Assembly (NCBI RefSeq): GCF_002102475.1
Contig: NZ_MSQD01000003.1
Coordinates: 62,001-126,000 of the forward strand
Reading direction: 5' to 3'
DNA: 64,000 nucleotides
Source of the DNA: Thermoanaerobacterium sp. PSU-2
GTDB lineage: Bacteria; Bacillota; Thermoanaerobacteria; Thermoanaerobacterales; Thermoanaerobacteraceae
Shown: in pieces, positions 45,335 through 54,235 of the stretch
Layout of the letters: each line of letters starts with the position of its first letter
How positions within the stretch are numbered: the first letter of the stretch is position 1
Translations under genes and position numbers: made by a program
The notes under the pieces: generated by a model
The model's input: only the letters and a program-made list of their open reading frames with translations
Databases searched by the model: none
Told to the model about the DNA's origin: nothing

Positions 45335-46654
45335 TTACTTTTCGCCTTTTTTTCTAACTTCAATTTTTAATGGCACGCCTTCAAATCCAAAATTATCTCT
45401 CAGTGTATTCTCTATAAACCTCACATACGAAAAATGCATTATCTCCGGATCATTTACAAATACCGCAAACGATGGTGGCTTTATGCCAAATTGCGTCATG
45501 TAGTACACTTTTAATACGCGGCCTTTTTCTGCAGGTGGCGGATTTATAAGCAATGCTTCACTTATCACATTGTTTAACGTACCAGTAGAAATCCTCTTAT
45601 TGTACTCTCCCCAAACGCTATTTATTAGTTCAAAAAGCTTATTCAATCTTTGCCCGGTTTTGGCTGATATAAACGTTATTGGCGCAAAACTCATAAAAGA
45701 AAACTTCTCCCTTATAAGCTTTGTATATTCATTTACGGTGCTGTTGTCTTTTTCAATGAGATCCCATTTGTTCACCGCAATTATCATTGCTTTATTCTGT
45801 TCAAAAGCATAACCGGCAATTTTTGTATCTTGCTCAGTAGGACCTTCAGTAGCATCTATTACAAGAATGCATATGTCAGATCTATCAATTGCAGATAAAG
45901 CCCTCAAAACGCTATATCTTTCAATCTTATCTTCTATTCTTCCTCTTTTCCTCATTCCTGCTGTATCGATTATGACGTATTTTCTGTCATCTTTTTCAAA
46001 GTACGTGTCAAGAGCATCTCTTGTAGTACCAGGTATGTCGCTGACGATGGCCCTTTCTTCGCCCAATATCTTATTGACAAGAGAAGACTTCCCTACGTTT
46101 GGCTTCCCTATAAAACATATTTTAATAGTTTCTTCATTGTATTCATCTATATGATCAGGTATATTTTCAATGACTTCATCCAACAAATCTCCTATGCCTA
46201 ATCCATTAGATGCTGATATTGCTATTGGCTCTCCAAAACCAAGTCGCATCGAATCATAATAGCTAATAGGCATTTCTTTAAAGTTGTCAACTTTATTCAA
46301 TACAAGCAAAACTTTTTTGCGAGATTTCCTCAACATAGTTGCTATGTCCTCATCAACAGGACTTACGCCTTCTTTTCCATCAATTACAAATAAAATCAAG
46401 TCAATCGTTTTTAAAGCAGCTTCAACTTGCATCTTTATTTTCGAAAAAAACTCATCTTCCGAATCTGGCTCAAGCCCTCCTGTGTCAACCAATATAAACC
46501 TTTTATCCATCCATTCCGTCTCATAGTAAATTCTATCTCTGGTTACACCAGGTTGATCTTCAACTATCGAAATGCGCTGTCCAGTTATCTTATTAAAAAG
46601 CGTCGATTTCCCAACATTTGGTCTACCTACAATTCCTACCATAGGATATGCCAT
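45335..46654 (-). CDS. der: Ribosome biogenesis GTPase Der
   Basis: The 439-residue protein has two tandem Era-like G domains, marked by GRPNVGKST and GKPNVGKSS, with DTGG/DTAG switch motifs and NKVD and NKWD base-recognition motifs. A C-terminal KH-like domain follows. It acts in 50S subunit assembly. The ATG follows GGAAGGTG. It is only 4 bp after the DUF512 gene. Confidence 0.96.
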   Translation of the reverse strand: MAYPMVGIVGRPNVGKSTLFNKITGQRISIVEDQPGVTRDRIYYETEWMDKRFILVDTGGLEPDSEDEFFSKIKMQVEAALKTIDLILFVIDGKEGVSPVDEDIATMLRKSRKKVLLVLNKVDNFKEMPISYYDSMRLGFGEPIAISASNGLGIGDLLDEVIENIPDHIDEYNEETIKICFIGKPNVGKSSLVNKILGEERAIVSDIPGTTRDALDTYFEKDDRKYVIIDTAGMRKRGRIEDKIERYSVLRALSAIDRSDICILVIDATEGPTEQDTKIAGYAFEQNKAMIIAVNKWDLIEKDNSTVNEYTKLIREKFSFMSFAPITFISAKTGQRLNKLFELINSVWGEYNKRISTGTLNNVISEALLINPPPAEKGRVLKVYYMTQFGIKPPSFAVFVNDPEIMHFSYVRFIENTLRDNFGFEGVPLKIEVRKKGEK

Positions 46655-46658
46655 CGTA

Positions 46659-47960
46659 TCACCTTCCAATTATCTTTTGTATAAATTTTTTACCATCTAC
46701 TTCGGAAACTAATACTTTTGTATTAAGCTCCTTTTCAACATCATCTATTGTCACATCATCTAAAAATGAATCAGTACCTTCTTTTATCATGGAATCAGGT
46801 ATTATTAAAGTTTCACCATTTATTTTACCTTTCAACTGATTTATAATATCGCTGCCTGTTATAAGACCTGAAACAGTTATCTTTTTGCCAAAGAAATTAT
46901 TAATTATTGGAACGACTTTAATATCTACACCTTTTTTATCCAGCATATAAACAAGTTCCTCAATAAATTTATATGCTGACACTCCCGTTATAACACAAAA
47001 ACTATCTTTAGACTTCACATCTCCAATTTTTTTGTAGTAATCTACAAACTGCTTTTTAAACATGGCCATAAGGCCTACACCATTTTCAATCTGCGGAAAA
47101 TTCTCATACGCATTATAATCAGGTATGTCTACGTCTGCTAAAACGTAAAATTCATCCGCTGCAAATACAAATGATGTTTTTATATCACTTTTCAATCTTT
47201 TCTGCCACTTAGATATTTTATTTAATACATCTTGTGCTCCTTCTTTATCAAATGTTTTAAGCTCAAAAAGCCCTTCTCTATGGTCCGTAAGTCCAACCGG
47301 CACCACCGCAACTGATTTTACTCCCGGAAAAAGCTTTGACAGATCCTCAATAGTCTTATCGAGGATTTGCCCGTCGTTGAGCCCAGGACACAAGACTACT
47401 TGGCAGTGCACCTCAATGCCGTTTTTAATAAGCTCCTTTATCTTGTCTAAAATCCCTCCGGCATTTGGGTTTCTCATCATCCTTTTGCGGATTTCATCAT
47501 CTGTAGCGTGAACAGACAAGTATATTGGAGACATCTTATACCTTATAATCCTGGAAAACTCTTCATCGCTTACATTAGTAAGCGTCACAAAATTGCCTTG
47601 CAAAAAAGACAAACGATAATCATCATCTTTGAAGGCCAAACTATGCCTTACATTCTTAGGCAACTGATCGACAAAACAAAAAACACACTTATTCCTGCAG
47701 TGTTTTAGCTTATCTATGATCCCTGTCTCAAAAATAAGACCCAAGTCATCATCGTAATCTTTCTCAATCTCGTAAATATATTCCTCTCCATCTTCCTTCT
47801 TTATTAAAAGCTCTATATTTTCATTAGCTATTTGAAACTTATAATCTATTAAATCTGTTATTTCACTGCCATTTATCGATATAAGCGTATCACCTGGCTC
47901 AATCCCCAATTCATCAGCAATGCTATCTTTTAGTACATCTTTTATTTTATGGTATGCCAT
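46659..47960 (-). CDS. DUF512 / PDZ radical SAM protein
   Basis: The 433-residue protein opens with a PDZ-like segment (IADELGIEPGDTLISING) and has a Cys motif CRNKCVFC near residue 90, like the radical SAM cluster site, then VDQLPKNVRHSLAFKDDDY. The C-terminal DUF512 region includes VVPVGLTDHREGL. The family is conserved next to der in Clostridia. No reaction is established from sequence. Confidence 0.9.
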   Translation of the reverse strand: MAYHKIKDVLKDSIADELGIEPGDTLISINGSEITDLIDYKFQIANENIELLIKKEDGEEYIYEIEKDYDDDLGLIFETGIIDKLKHCRNKCVFCFVDQLPKNVRHSLAFKDDDYRLSFLQGNFVTLTNVSDEEFSRIIRYKMSPIYLSVHATDDEIRKRMMRNPNAGGILDKIKELIKNGIEVHCQVVLCPGLNDGQILDKTIEDLSKLFPGVKSVAVVPVGLTDHREGLFELKTFDKEGAQDVLNKISKWQKRLKSDIKTSFVFAADEFYVLADVDIPDYNAYENFPQIENGVGLMAMFKKQFVDYYKKIGDVKSKDSFCVITGVSAYKFIEELVYMLDKKGVDIKVVPIINNFFGKKITVSGLITGSDIINQLKGKINGETLIIPDSMIKEGTDSFLDDVTIDDVEKELNTKVLVSEVDGKKFIQKIIGR

Positions 47961-48011
47961 TTAATATCCTCCTACTAATCATCCAATAATATTATGAATT
48001 AATAGAAGGAC

Positions 48012-48476
48012 TTAGTCAAGCTCTTTTAATTTTGACTTCACACTGTTTACTATGTCTAAAAAGTTTTTGTACTTTTTTATTATTCCATAGACAGTAAAAG
48101 GTCTGCCAATAGATATCATTTTAAATCTCCTGGATGTCATGCCACCAAACTTCGTCATAAGTCCAATAGCTGGCAATGTATCAATAAGCATTATTTCTTC
48201 TTCATGTATGCCAGATTCCCTTAAAAAACTTTTTACAGCCTTCATCATGATCTTTCTCCCGCTTTTGGCTCCAATTGCGTACACATCATTGTTAAATTCA
48301 TCAACACCCATGTAAAATGGAATACCTATCTGATTACCTTCTGTCATATCATAATGAGGTAAAGACAGGAATTCTTCAAAAGCAGGAATCCTATCATTAG
48401 GAAGAAATCCAACGTGTATCGCTGCCGCTACAATGGATGAATGAGCACTTCCATAACAAACATAAGCTATAATCAT
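48012..48476 (-). CDS. DUF3189 family protein
   Basis: The 154-residue soluble protein opens IIAYVCYGSAHSSIVAAAIHVGFLP and continues with YAIGAKSGRKIMMKA and MLIDTLPAIGL. The upstream neighbour has the same layout, so the two are tandem paralogues of the DUF3189 family, which I associate with spore-forming Clostridia. Its start overlaps the upstream paralogue by 4 bp. The DUF512 gene follows. The function is unknown. Confidence 0.8.
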   Translation of the reverse strand: MIIAYVCYGSAHSSIVAAAIHVGFLPNDRIPAFEEFLSLPHYDMTEGNQIGIPFYMGVDEFNNDVYAIGAKSGRKIMMKAVKSFLRESGIHEEEIMLIDTLPAIGLMTKFGGMTSRRFKMISIGRPFTVYGIIKKYKNFLDIVNSVKSKLKELD

Positions 48477-48937
48477 GCTTTCTCCTCAATACCATCTTTT
48501 TTAAATTCTTCAACCAAATTTTTAATTCCATCAAAACGCTTAATTAACCAATTATATAAAATTTCATCAGAAATCTTTTTTAAAAGCACAATCTTTCTTA
48601 TTGGAAAAATAAATTTAAGATATTTTGGTTCATACATACTTGTATCTATAAATATTAATCTGTCATACTCCAAATTGTAAATCTTTCTAAGCCCTTCTAA
48701 TGTCTTTTTTATGTTATCGCTAAAACTTTTCATGCCTATGACATAAACCTCATGTAAGTTTTCATCAAACCCTATGTATTTTAGTTCACCGTAGTCTAAG
48801 TCAAGCATTTCTGGCAAAGAAAATATAGTATCTTTTGATACTTTATCTTTTAAATATCCTATATGAATATACGCTGCAATGACAGATGAAAAACATCCGT
48901 AATAGCTGTAGTATACTATTTTCAGTTTTATCACCAC
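48473..48937 (-). CDS. DUF3189 family protein (divergent paralogue)
   Basis: The 154-residue protein shares with its neighbour the opening IVYYSYYGCFSSVIAAYIHIGYL, a central EVYVIGMKS, and a LIFIDTS segment, but little else. It lacks the Gly-rich end. The start is uncertain: tandem GTG codons at 48937 have no clear ribosome site, while TGGTGAT lies just after them. A terminator-like hairpin of the preceding spoIIP gene ends about 11 bp upstream. Confidence 0.75.
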   Translation of the reverse strand: MVIKLKIVYYSYYGCFSSVIAAYIHIGYLKDKVSKDTIFSLPEMLDLDYGELKYIGFDENLHEVYVIGMKSFSDNIKKTLEGLRKIYNLEYDRLIFIDTSMYEPKYLKFIFPIRKIVLLKKISDEILYNWLIKRFDGIKNLVEEFKKDGIEEKA

Positions 48938-48948
48938 ACTATAAAAAT

Positions 48949-48964
48949 GGTGCTTTTTAGCACC
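48949..48964 (-). terminator. spoIIP terminator
   Basis: A 6-bp GC stem (48949-48954 with 48959-48964, loop of four) is followed on the minus strand by ATTTTTATAG. Confidence 0.6.
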
Positions 48965-48971
48965 AATCAGA

Positions 48972-50105
48972 TTACTTTTTATCTTTATTGAAAATTCCTA
49001 AAAAACTGCTGAATTCTTTCTTTGTATAATCTTTTATCTTTGACATCATCTCTCGTCCACCTGTACTTAAAAACATAAATCCTACAATCGAAAAAACGGC
49101 TACACCTATAAGGATCCAAATGCCCCAGCCTGCAGAATTGTTTTGTGACGCCGTTCCTTTCTGTGTATTAGTCAAAGTCCCAACTTGTTTCTTCTCATCT
49201 GCACCATATACAGCTTTGGTGAGAACGTCAGCCATAAATTTGGCTGATTCCTCTGCTCTTTGCCTTGTATGCGTATCTGTGCCAAATTCCAACAATAACG
49301 AATTAGGAGTTAAATCTTGATTGTAATCACCGCTTCCGTAAAAAATATCTTTTATCAAATTAGGATATTCCTTGTCTGCTATTGCTTTTATCCGAAAAGC
49401 CAAGTCTTGGTTTGCTTTTAAATTTGCGTTTGTTCTACCTAAAACAAGTCTAACACCTGTCGCATTTGTACCTGCTATTTTTCGTATATAATCTTGGTAC
49501 GGTGCAGCATCTCTGTGTATATCAAGTAGCAAGTCAGGCCTATCGTTTTTTAAGATTTTTAATGCACCAACTCGAGAGCGCCTGTATGCCATTGCATCAT
49601 GCGGTAAATAAAGTGTCTCATCGACAAATGTTTTAATACCCTTCTTTGACAGCGCATTGCTTAACGACGCATCAACTTTATATATGCCTCCATGTCCATA
49701 AATGCTGGCAGTTCCATCTGTGGGTATATACGATTCATCGCTGTGTGTGGAGTACATTGCAATTTTTCTCTCGCCAGTTTTTTGAGCCATTGCTTGAGAA
49801 ACTTCTTCTATGTTGACATCAGGAAGCTTTACCGTCTTTAAATACGTCGCATAAGCTTTGTCATTTTTTTTATCGACTTTTATTATCTTATACATTTTAT
49901 TGTCATGTGATAAATACATATCATTTACCTTTAAGTCCCAAGAAATCCTAAAAAGCACATCATTCGTCTTGTTTAGATATACCGTATAATATCCACCGTC
50001 TTTACCGCTCCAATCATCAGCGTTTATCTTTACAAATGAAAAAGATGTAACCAATACTGTAAATAATATAAACACAATCGCTTTTTTATTTCTCATCTGA
50101 ATCAT
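48972..50105 (-). CDS. spoIIP: Stage II sporulation protein P (SpoIIP family amidase/endopeptidase)
   Basis: The 377-residue protein has an N-terminal signal anchor (about residues 5-25) and a SpoIIP peptidoglycan amidase domain: YSTHSDESY with a zinc-type His, DIHRDA and LLLEFGTDTHT. A second hydrophobic helix lies near the C-terminus (about 330-350). It works with SpoIID and SpoIIM to digest septal wall during engulfment. The ATG at 50105 follows AAAGGA and overlaps the end of the DUF1614 gene by 20 bp. Confidence 0.88.
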   Translation of the reverse strand: MIQMRNKKAIVFILFTVLVTSFSFVKINADDWSGKDGGYYTVYLNKTNDVLFRISWDLKVNDMYLSHDNKMYKIIKVDKKNDKAYATYLKTVKLPDVNIEEVSQAMAQKTGERKIAMYSTHSDESYIPTDGTASIYGHGGIYKVDASLSNALSKKGIKTFVDETLYLPHDAMAYRRSRVGALKILKNDRPDLLLDIHRDAAPYQDYIRKIAGTNATGVRLVLGRTNANLKANQDLAFRIKAIADKEYPNLIKDIFYGSGDYNQDLTPNSLLLEFGTDTHTRQRAEESAKFMADVLTKAVYGADEKKQVGTLTNTQKGTASQNNSAGWGIWILIGVAVFSIVGFMFLSTGGREMMSKIKDYTKKEFSSFLGIFNKDKK

Positions 50106-50802
50106 CACTGTCCTTTTTGCGATATTTTTCTCTAATAGCTTCAATATCATCTTCGCTTAAAAGGCTGCTGGTTAAATGCGGTTCTGTACCCTTTTTTGAT
50201 GTACCTCCTTGTATTTTTTCCCTTGTTTCACCAAGTATCTCAGAGAAAAATACGGCCACTATCATTGATATGACTACAGTATCAAATGCACCTGCCCCTC
50301 CTACAGAAATCGTACCTGGTCTTGCCAAAATTATATTTGTAAGACCTTCTGCCAAGTCGCTTAAAATGACTCCCATAACACCGGCGATAAAAGCACACCT
50401 TCTTGATCTGCCAAACAAATAAGCGATCAAACCACTGATAATACCGTAGACATAGTTAGGCTCTATAAACATAGCTTCTGGTTCACTGGGCAGCAACTTT
50501 CCAGCCAGGTAAACAGCAGTTCCCGCCAATATAGATGCCACTACAGCATTTATTCTTTCAATGCCTCTTTCCGCTCTAATGAACAAATATACTGCAACGG
50601 CCGCTGGTATCACAGCACCTCCTATGTTTATAGATATCTTTCTCCCTAACGGTATATCTGGCAAAAATGTACCAACTATCATACCCATTATGATTATAAG
50701 AGCCCATGTATCTGTCATTTTCATCCTGTCTAAGGCTCTATGGGCGAATCCAAAAAGAACAAATAGACCTGTTATGGACAATATTATGTAAGCAAGTGGC
50801 AT
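50086..50802 (-). CDS. DUF1614 membrane protein
   Basis: The 238-residue protein has about seven hydrophobic helices and a charged C-terminal tail (KKDSDDSDEK). The pattern MGMIVGTFLPDIPLG and ISVGGAGAFDTVVISMIVAVF fits DUF1614 proteins of Clostridia. It is the first gene of a two-gene unit with spoIIP, following the phoU terminator, so a sporulation role is possible. Confidence 0.78.
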   Translation of the reverse strand: MPLAYIILSITGLFVLFGFAHRALDRMKMTDTWALIIIMGMIVGTFLPDIPLGRKISINIGGAVIPAAVAVYLFIRAERGIERINAVVASILAGTAVYLAGKLLPSEPEAMFIEPNYVYGIISGLIAYLFGRSRRCAFIAGVMGVILSDLAEGLTNIILARPGTISVGGAGAFDTVVISMIVAVFFSEILGETREKIQGGTSKKGTEPHLTSSLLSEDDIEAIREKYRKKDSDDSDEK

Positions 50803-50854
50803 TTAACATCACCTCGATTTATATCTTTTGCAGTATTAAAAAAAGTATACAAAA

Positions 50855-50876
50855 AAAACACCTAAAAAGGTGTTTT
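50855..50876 (-). terminator. phoU terminator
   Basis: The stem of AAACACC and GGTGTTT (about 50856-50862 with 50869-50875, plus flanking A-T pairs) is followed by T8 on the minus strand, 8 bp after the phoU stop. Confidence 0.85.
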
Positions 50877-50883
50877 TAATTTT

Positions 50884-51540
50884 TTATTCATTTAGGTCTA
50901 TATGCTGCCCACTATCAAGATATATTACCCATTCGCATATATTCGTCGCATGATCTGCTATTCTCTCCAAGTATCTAGCCACAAATAAGAATTGTGCAGC
51001 TTGATCGATGTTTTTGGGATCTTCTATCATATACGTAAGAAGCTCCCTAAAGATCTGCTTGTATAGGCTATCGACAATATCATCTTTTTGATTGATGGTC
51101 TTTGCTAATTCTGTATCTTGATTCACGTAAGAGTCGAGAGACAGCTTAACCATCTCTCTCACGATGTCGCTCATCCTTGGTATGTCAATAAGAGGCTTAA
51201 TATACGTCTGATGTGCTATCCTGAGCGTGGTTTTTGCTATGTCTACCGCATGATCTGCCATTCTCTCCAAATCAGTGTTTATCTTTAGACCTGTAAGGAC
51301 AATCCTAAGATCTCTTGCCAACGGTTGCTGTGTCAGAATTATCCTGGAGCATCTATCGTCAATTTCCACTTCTTTTTCATCTATCCTGTCATCTTGATCG
51401 ATTACCTTCTGAGCCATTTCTACATCGTGGTTTATTAAAGATAATATGGAATTTCCGATAGCTTCTTCAACCATTGCACCCATCTTTAAGATGTCGTAAT
51501 GCAAATCTTCTAACTCTTTTTCAAAGTGTGTCCTATTCAC
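50884..51540 (-). CDS. phoU: Phosphate transport system regulator PhoU
   Basis: The 218-residue helical protein has two repeats of the PhoU fold, visible as duplicated DLERMADHAVDIA and YLERIADHATNIC segments that bind metal. It links the Pst transporter to the PhoR kinase and limits phosphate uptake. The GTG at 51540 follows AGGAGGTG. It is the last gene of the pstCAB-phoU unit. Confidence 0.94.
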   Translation of the reverse strand: MNRTHFEKELEDLHYDILKMGAMVEEAIGNSILSLINHDVEMAQKVIDQDDRIDEKEVEIDDRCSRIILTQQPLARDLRIVLTGLKINTDLERMADHAVDIAKTTLRIAHQTYIKPLIDIPRMSDIVREMVKLSLDSYVNQDTELAKTINQKDDIVDSLYKQIFRELLTYMIEDPKNIDQAAQFLFVARYLERIADHATNICEWVIYLDSGQHIDLNE

Positions 51541-51553
51541 AATAGCACCTCCT

Positions 51554-52303
51554 TTAACCAAATCTTCCTGTTATATAATCCTCTGTACGCTTGTCACGGG
51601 GATTATAAAATATATCCTCGGTTTTCCCCGTCTCGATTATCTCGCCGTTTAAGAAAAATGACGTTGAGTCAGACACCCTTCCAGCCTGCTGCATATTGTG
51701 TGTCACGATAACTATAGTATATTTATTCTTCAATTGGTCGATTAATTCTTCTATCTTCATGGTTGAAATCGGATCGAGAGCAGATGTCGGCTCATCCATC
51801 AATATTATCTCTGGCTCAATAGCTAATGTCCTTGCTATGCACAATCTCTGCTGCTGACCGCCTGATAAGCCTAATGCAGAATCATTAAGCCTATCCTTTA
51901 CTTCATCCCAAAGGGCTGCATCTTTTAAACTTTTTTCGACTATCTCATTTAATATTTTCTTATTTTTCTGTCCGTGTATTCGCGGACCATATGCGATATT
52001 ATCGTATATGGTCATTGGAAAAGGATTTGGCTTCTGAAACACCATCCCTACCCTTTTTCTAAGCTCTATCGCATCAACATCTTTGTATATATTTTGATTG
52101 TCTATCATGACAGTTCCTTTAATAGTCACACCATCTATAAGGTCATTCATCCTGTTCAATGTCCTTAAAAAAGTAGACTTCCCACAGCCAGATGGACCAA
52201 TTAAAGCCATAACGCTATTTTCTTCTACATCGATATTTATTTTTTTAAGCGCCTGCATCTGACCATAAAATAAATCAAGATCCCTTACTTCAATTTTTTT
52301 CAT
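51554..52303 (-). CDS. pstB: Phosphate ABC transporter ATP-binding protein
   Basis: The 249-residue ATPase has Walker [13 protein letters not shown], the signature [16 protein letters not shown], Walker [14 protein letters not shown] and the switch His in IVTHNMQQA. It powers high-affinity phosphate import through PstC and PstA. It lies 37 bp after pstA. Confidence 0.96.
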   Translation of the reverse strand: MKKIEVRDLDLFYGQMQALKKINIDVEENSVMALIGPSGCGKSTFLRTLNRMNDLIDGVTIKGTVMIDNQNIYKDVDAIELRKRVGMVFQKPNPFPMTIYDNIAYGPRIHGQKNKKILNEIVEKSLKDAALWDEVKDRLNDSALGLSGGQQQRLCIARTLAIEPEIILMDEPTSALDPISTMKIEELIDQLKNKYTIVIVTHNMQQAGRVSDSTSFFLNGEIIETGKTEDIFYNPRDKRTEDYITGRFG

Positions 52304-52340
52304 GAAAAAGGTTTCCCCTTTCTATAATAATTATATTGCA

Positions 52341-53228
52341 TTATTTTCCGCCTGTCATCTTTTTATATAAAACATTACCAAGCCAACGAGCTAAAATGTT
52401 AAACACCAACACTATTATGAGAAGAACTGCCGCTGAACCATCAGCAATTTGTCTGGCATCTGGTGCAAGCCCTTCACTGTTGACTTTCCAAATATAAACA
52501 GCCAAAGTCTCAGCAGCTCTAAATGGATAAAATGGAGAACCTGGCACTAAAGGATTTAAAACTTTAAAATTAAGCATAGGTGTACTCATGCCAGCCGTGT
52601 ATAAAAGCGCAGCAGCTTCTCCAAAAATCCTACCAGAAGTAAGTATTATGCCTGTCACAAGTCCTGGCAAAGCAGATGGAACCAACACTTTTACTATCGT
52701 TTGCCACTTAGTAGCGCCTAATGCAAAACTTGCTTCCTTTAATGAAGATGAAACGCTTTTTATGGCGTCCTCACTGACTCTGGCCATAACAGGCAAATTT
52801 AATACAGTAAGGGCCAATGCACCTGACATCAAGGAATACCCCCAATGAAGCATATTCACAAAAATTAAAAGGCCAAATAATCCTACCACAATCGATGGTA
52901 GCGAAGACAATGTCTCTGTCGACAATCTGATTAACTCAGTTACTTTGCTGGGTCTTGCATACTCTGCCATGTAAAGTCCTGCACCAACTCCAATTGGAAC
53001 TGAAATAATGAGAGTTATCACTAAAAGCAACAGTGAATTAAATATCTGTGGAGCTATACCTCCACCTTTCTCCATGAATTTTGGAGGCGTCAATATAAAA
53101 TGCAAATTTAACTCACTTCTGCCTTGATACAATATATAGCTTATAAGAGATAAAAGAAAAAGCACTATGACTCCTGCCACAACGTAAAAATATATAGTAG
53201 CCAGCTTATCGTAAAATTTTGATTTCAT
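52341..53228 (-). CDS. pstA: Phosphate ABC transporter permease PstA
   Basis: The 295-residue permease has six membrane helices and the cytoplasmic coupling loop with EASFALGATKWQTIVKV, which meets PstB. The ATG at 53228 overlaps the pstC stop (ATGA) and follows GGAGGAG. A longer in-frame start at 53312 lies inside pstC and is unlikely. Confidence 0.94.
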   Translation of the reverse strand: MKSKFYDKLATIYFYVVAGVIVLFLLSLISYILYQGRSELNLHFILTPPKFMEKGGGIAPQIFNSLLLLVITLIISVPIGVGAGLYMAEYARPSKVTELIRLSTETLSSLPSIVVGLFGLLIFVNMLHWGYSLMSGALALTVLNLPVMARVSEDAIKSVSSSLKEASFALGATKWQTIVKVLVPSALPGLVTGIILTSGRIFGEAAALLYTAGMSTPMLNFKVLNPLVPGSPFYPFRAAETLAVYIWKVNSEGLAPDARQIADGSAAVLLIIVLVFNILARWLGNVLYKKMTGGK

Positions 53229-54130
53229 TTGTACATGCTCCTCCTGCCAACAAGCCTTATTATGAGAATAAATCCAAACGATATTAGCAGCAACAATAAT
53301 GCCAAGGACCAAAGGGCATTATTCCAAGTTGAACCTGTCACCGTATTTGCCATATCCATAGTGATAATAGATGTAATCGTGGACATAGGCTGCAAGAACG
53401 ACAAAGGAATCGCTGGGCTGTTTCCGATAACCATTTGAACTGCCAAAGCCTCGCCAAAAGCACGAGCTAACCCTAATACAATTGCTGTAAGTATACCTGA
53501 CTTCGCAGCAGGCAATATTACCCTTCTAATCGTCTGCCATCTCGTGGCACCAAGTGCATAAGAAGCTTCCCGTATCTCCCAAGGCAATGACTTAATAGCA
53601 TCCGTACTGACGCTTGTTATCGTTGGAAGAACCATTATCGTCAATACTAATATGCCTGCCAGCAGGCTAAAACCTAACCCGCCAATGTGCTTACTTATGA
53701 AGGGAACTAAAACGGTAAGTCCAATCCAACCGTATACGACAGAAGGGATGCCAACGAATATCTCCATCGCAGGCTGCAATAAGTTTCTTCCAAGTTTTTT
53801 TGCTATTTCAACCATGAAGATAGCTGCTGATATGCTAAGAGGTGTGCTTATCAAAATGGCAAAAACTGAAACAAACACAGAACCTAATATGAACTGAAGC
53901 GACCCTATGGCAGGCCCTCCTTGACTATTAGGTCTATCTGGTTTCCATGTGGTTCCAAAAAGAAATTCGCTTACAGAACGTTTATCAACAATAAACGTTG
54001 AAAGCCCTTTTGTTGCAACAAAGTAAAAAATAGAAACAGTGATGACTATCAATAAAAAAGCACAAATAAAAGCATACGTTTTTCCAATCTTGTCAAAAAC
54101 CTTTCGTCTTTTGTCATACTTTTCAGACAT
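53225..54130 (-). CDS. pstC: Phosphate ABC transporter permease PstC
   Basis: The 301-residue permease has six membrane helices with the coupling loop EASYALGATRWQTIRRV, like its partner PstA. The extracytoplasmic loop after the first helix holds FGTTWKPD, typical of PstC. It starts a Pho-regulated unit with its own promoter and a box array overlapping the end of the chemoreceptor gene. Confidence 0.94.
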   Translation of the reverse strand: MSEKYDKRRKVFDKIGKTYAFICAFLLIVITVSIFYFVATKGLSTFIVDKRSVSEFLFGTTWKPDRPNSQGGPAIGSLQFILGSVFVSVFAILISTPLSISAAIFMVEIAKKLGRNLLQPAMEIFVGIPSVVYGWIGLTVLVPFISKHIGGLGFSLLAGILVLTIMVLPTITSVSTDAIKSLPWEIREASYALGATRWQTIRRVILPAAKSGILTAIVLGLARAFGEALAVQMVIGNSPAIPLSFLQPMSTITSIITMDMANTVTGSTWNNALWSLALLLLLISFGFILIIRLVGRRSMYK

Positions 54131-54167
54131 TTTTTACCTCCTGATATGAATTTTCGACAATACTTTA

Positions 54168-54235
54168 ATTATAGTATCAAAATAAAAAAAAATATTCATT
54201 AAGGTAATGTAAAATTTATGTTAATTTTATGTTAA
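54168..54235 (-). promoter_or_regulatory. Promoter of pstC with four PhoP boxes
   Basis: On the minus strand a TATAAT (54168-54173) is preceded by TTAACA, TTAACA, TTTACA and TTAATG at 54230-54235, 54219-54224, 54208-54213 and 54197-54202, each exactly 11 bp apart. This is the B. subtilis PhoP box layout. The outermost box reaches into the stop codon of the chemoreceptor gene. Confidence 0.75.

Noticed and set aside
48012..48937. Possible recent duplication or assembly artefact of the DUF3189 genes
   Set aside because: The two genes differ at most codons and share only scattered motifs, so they are old paralogues.
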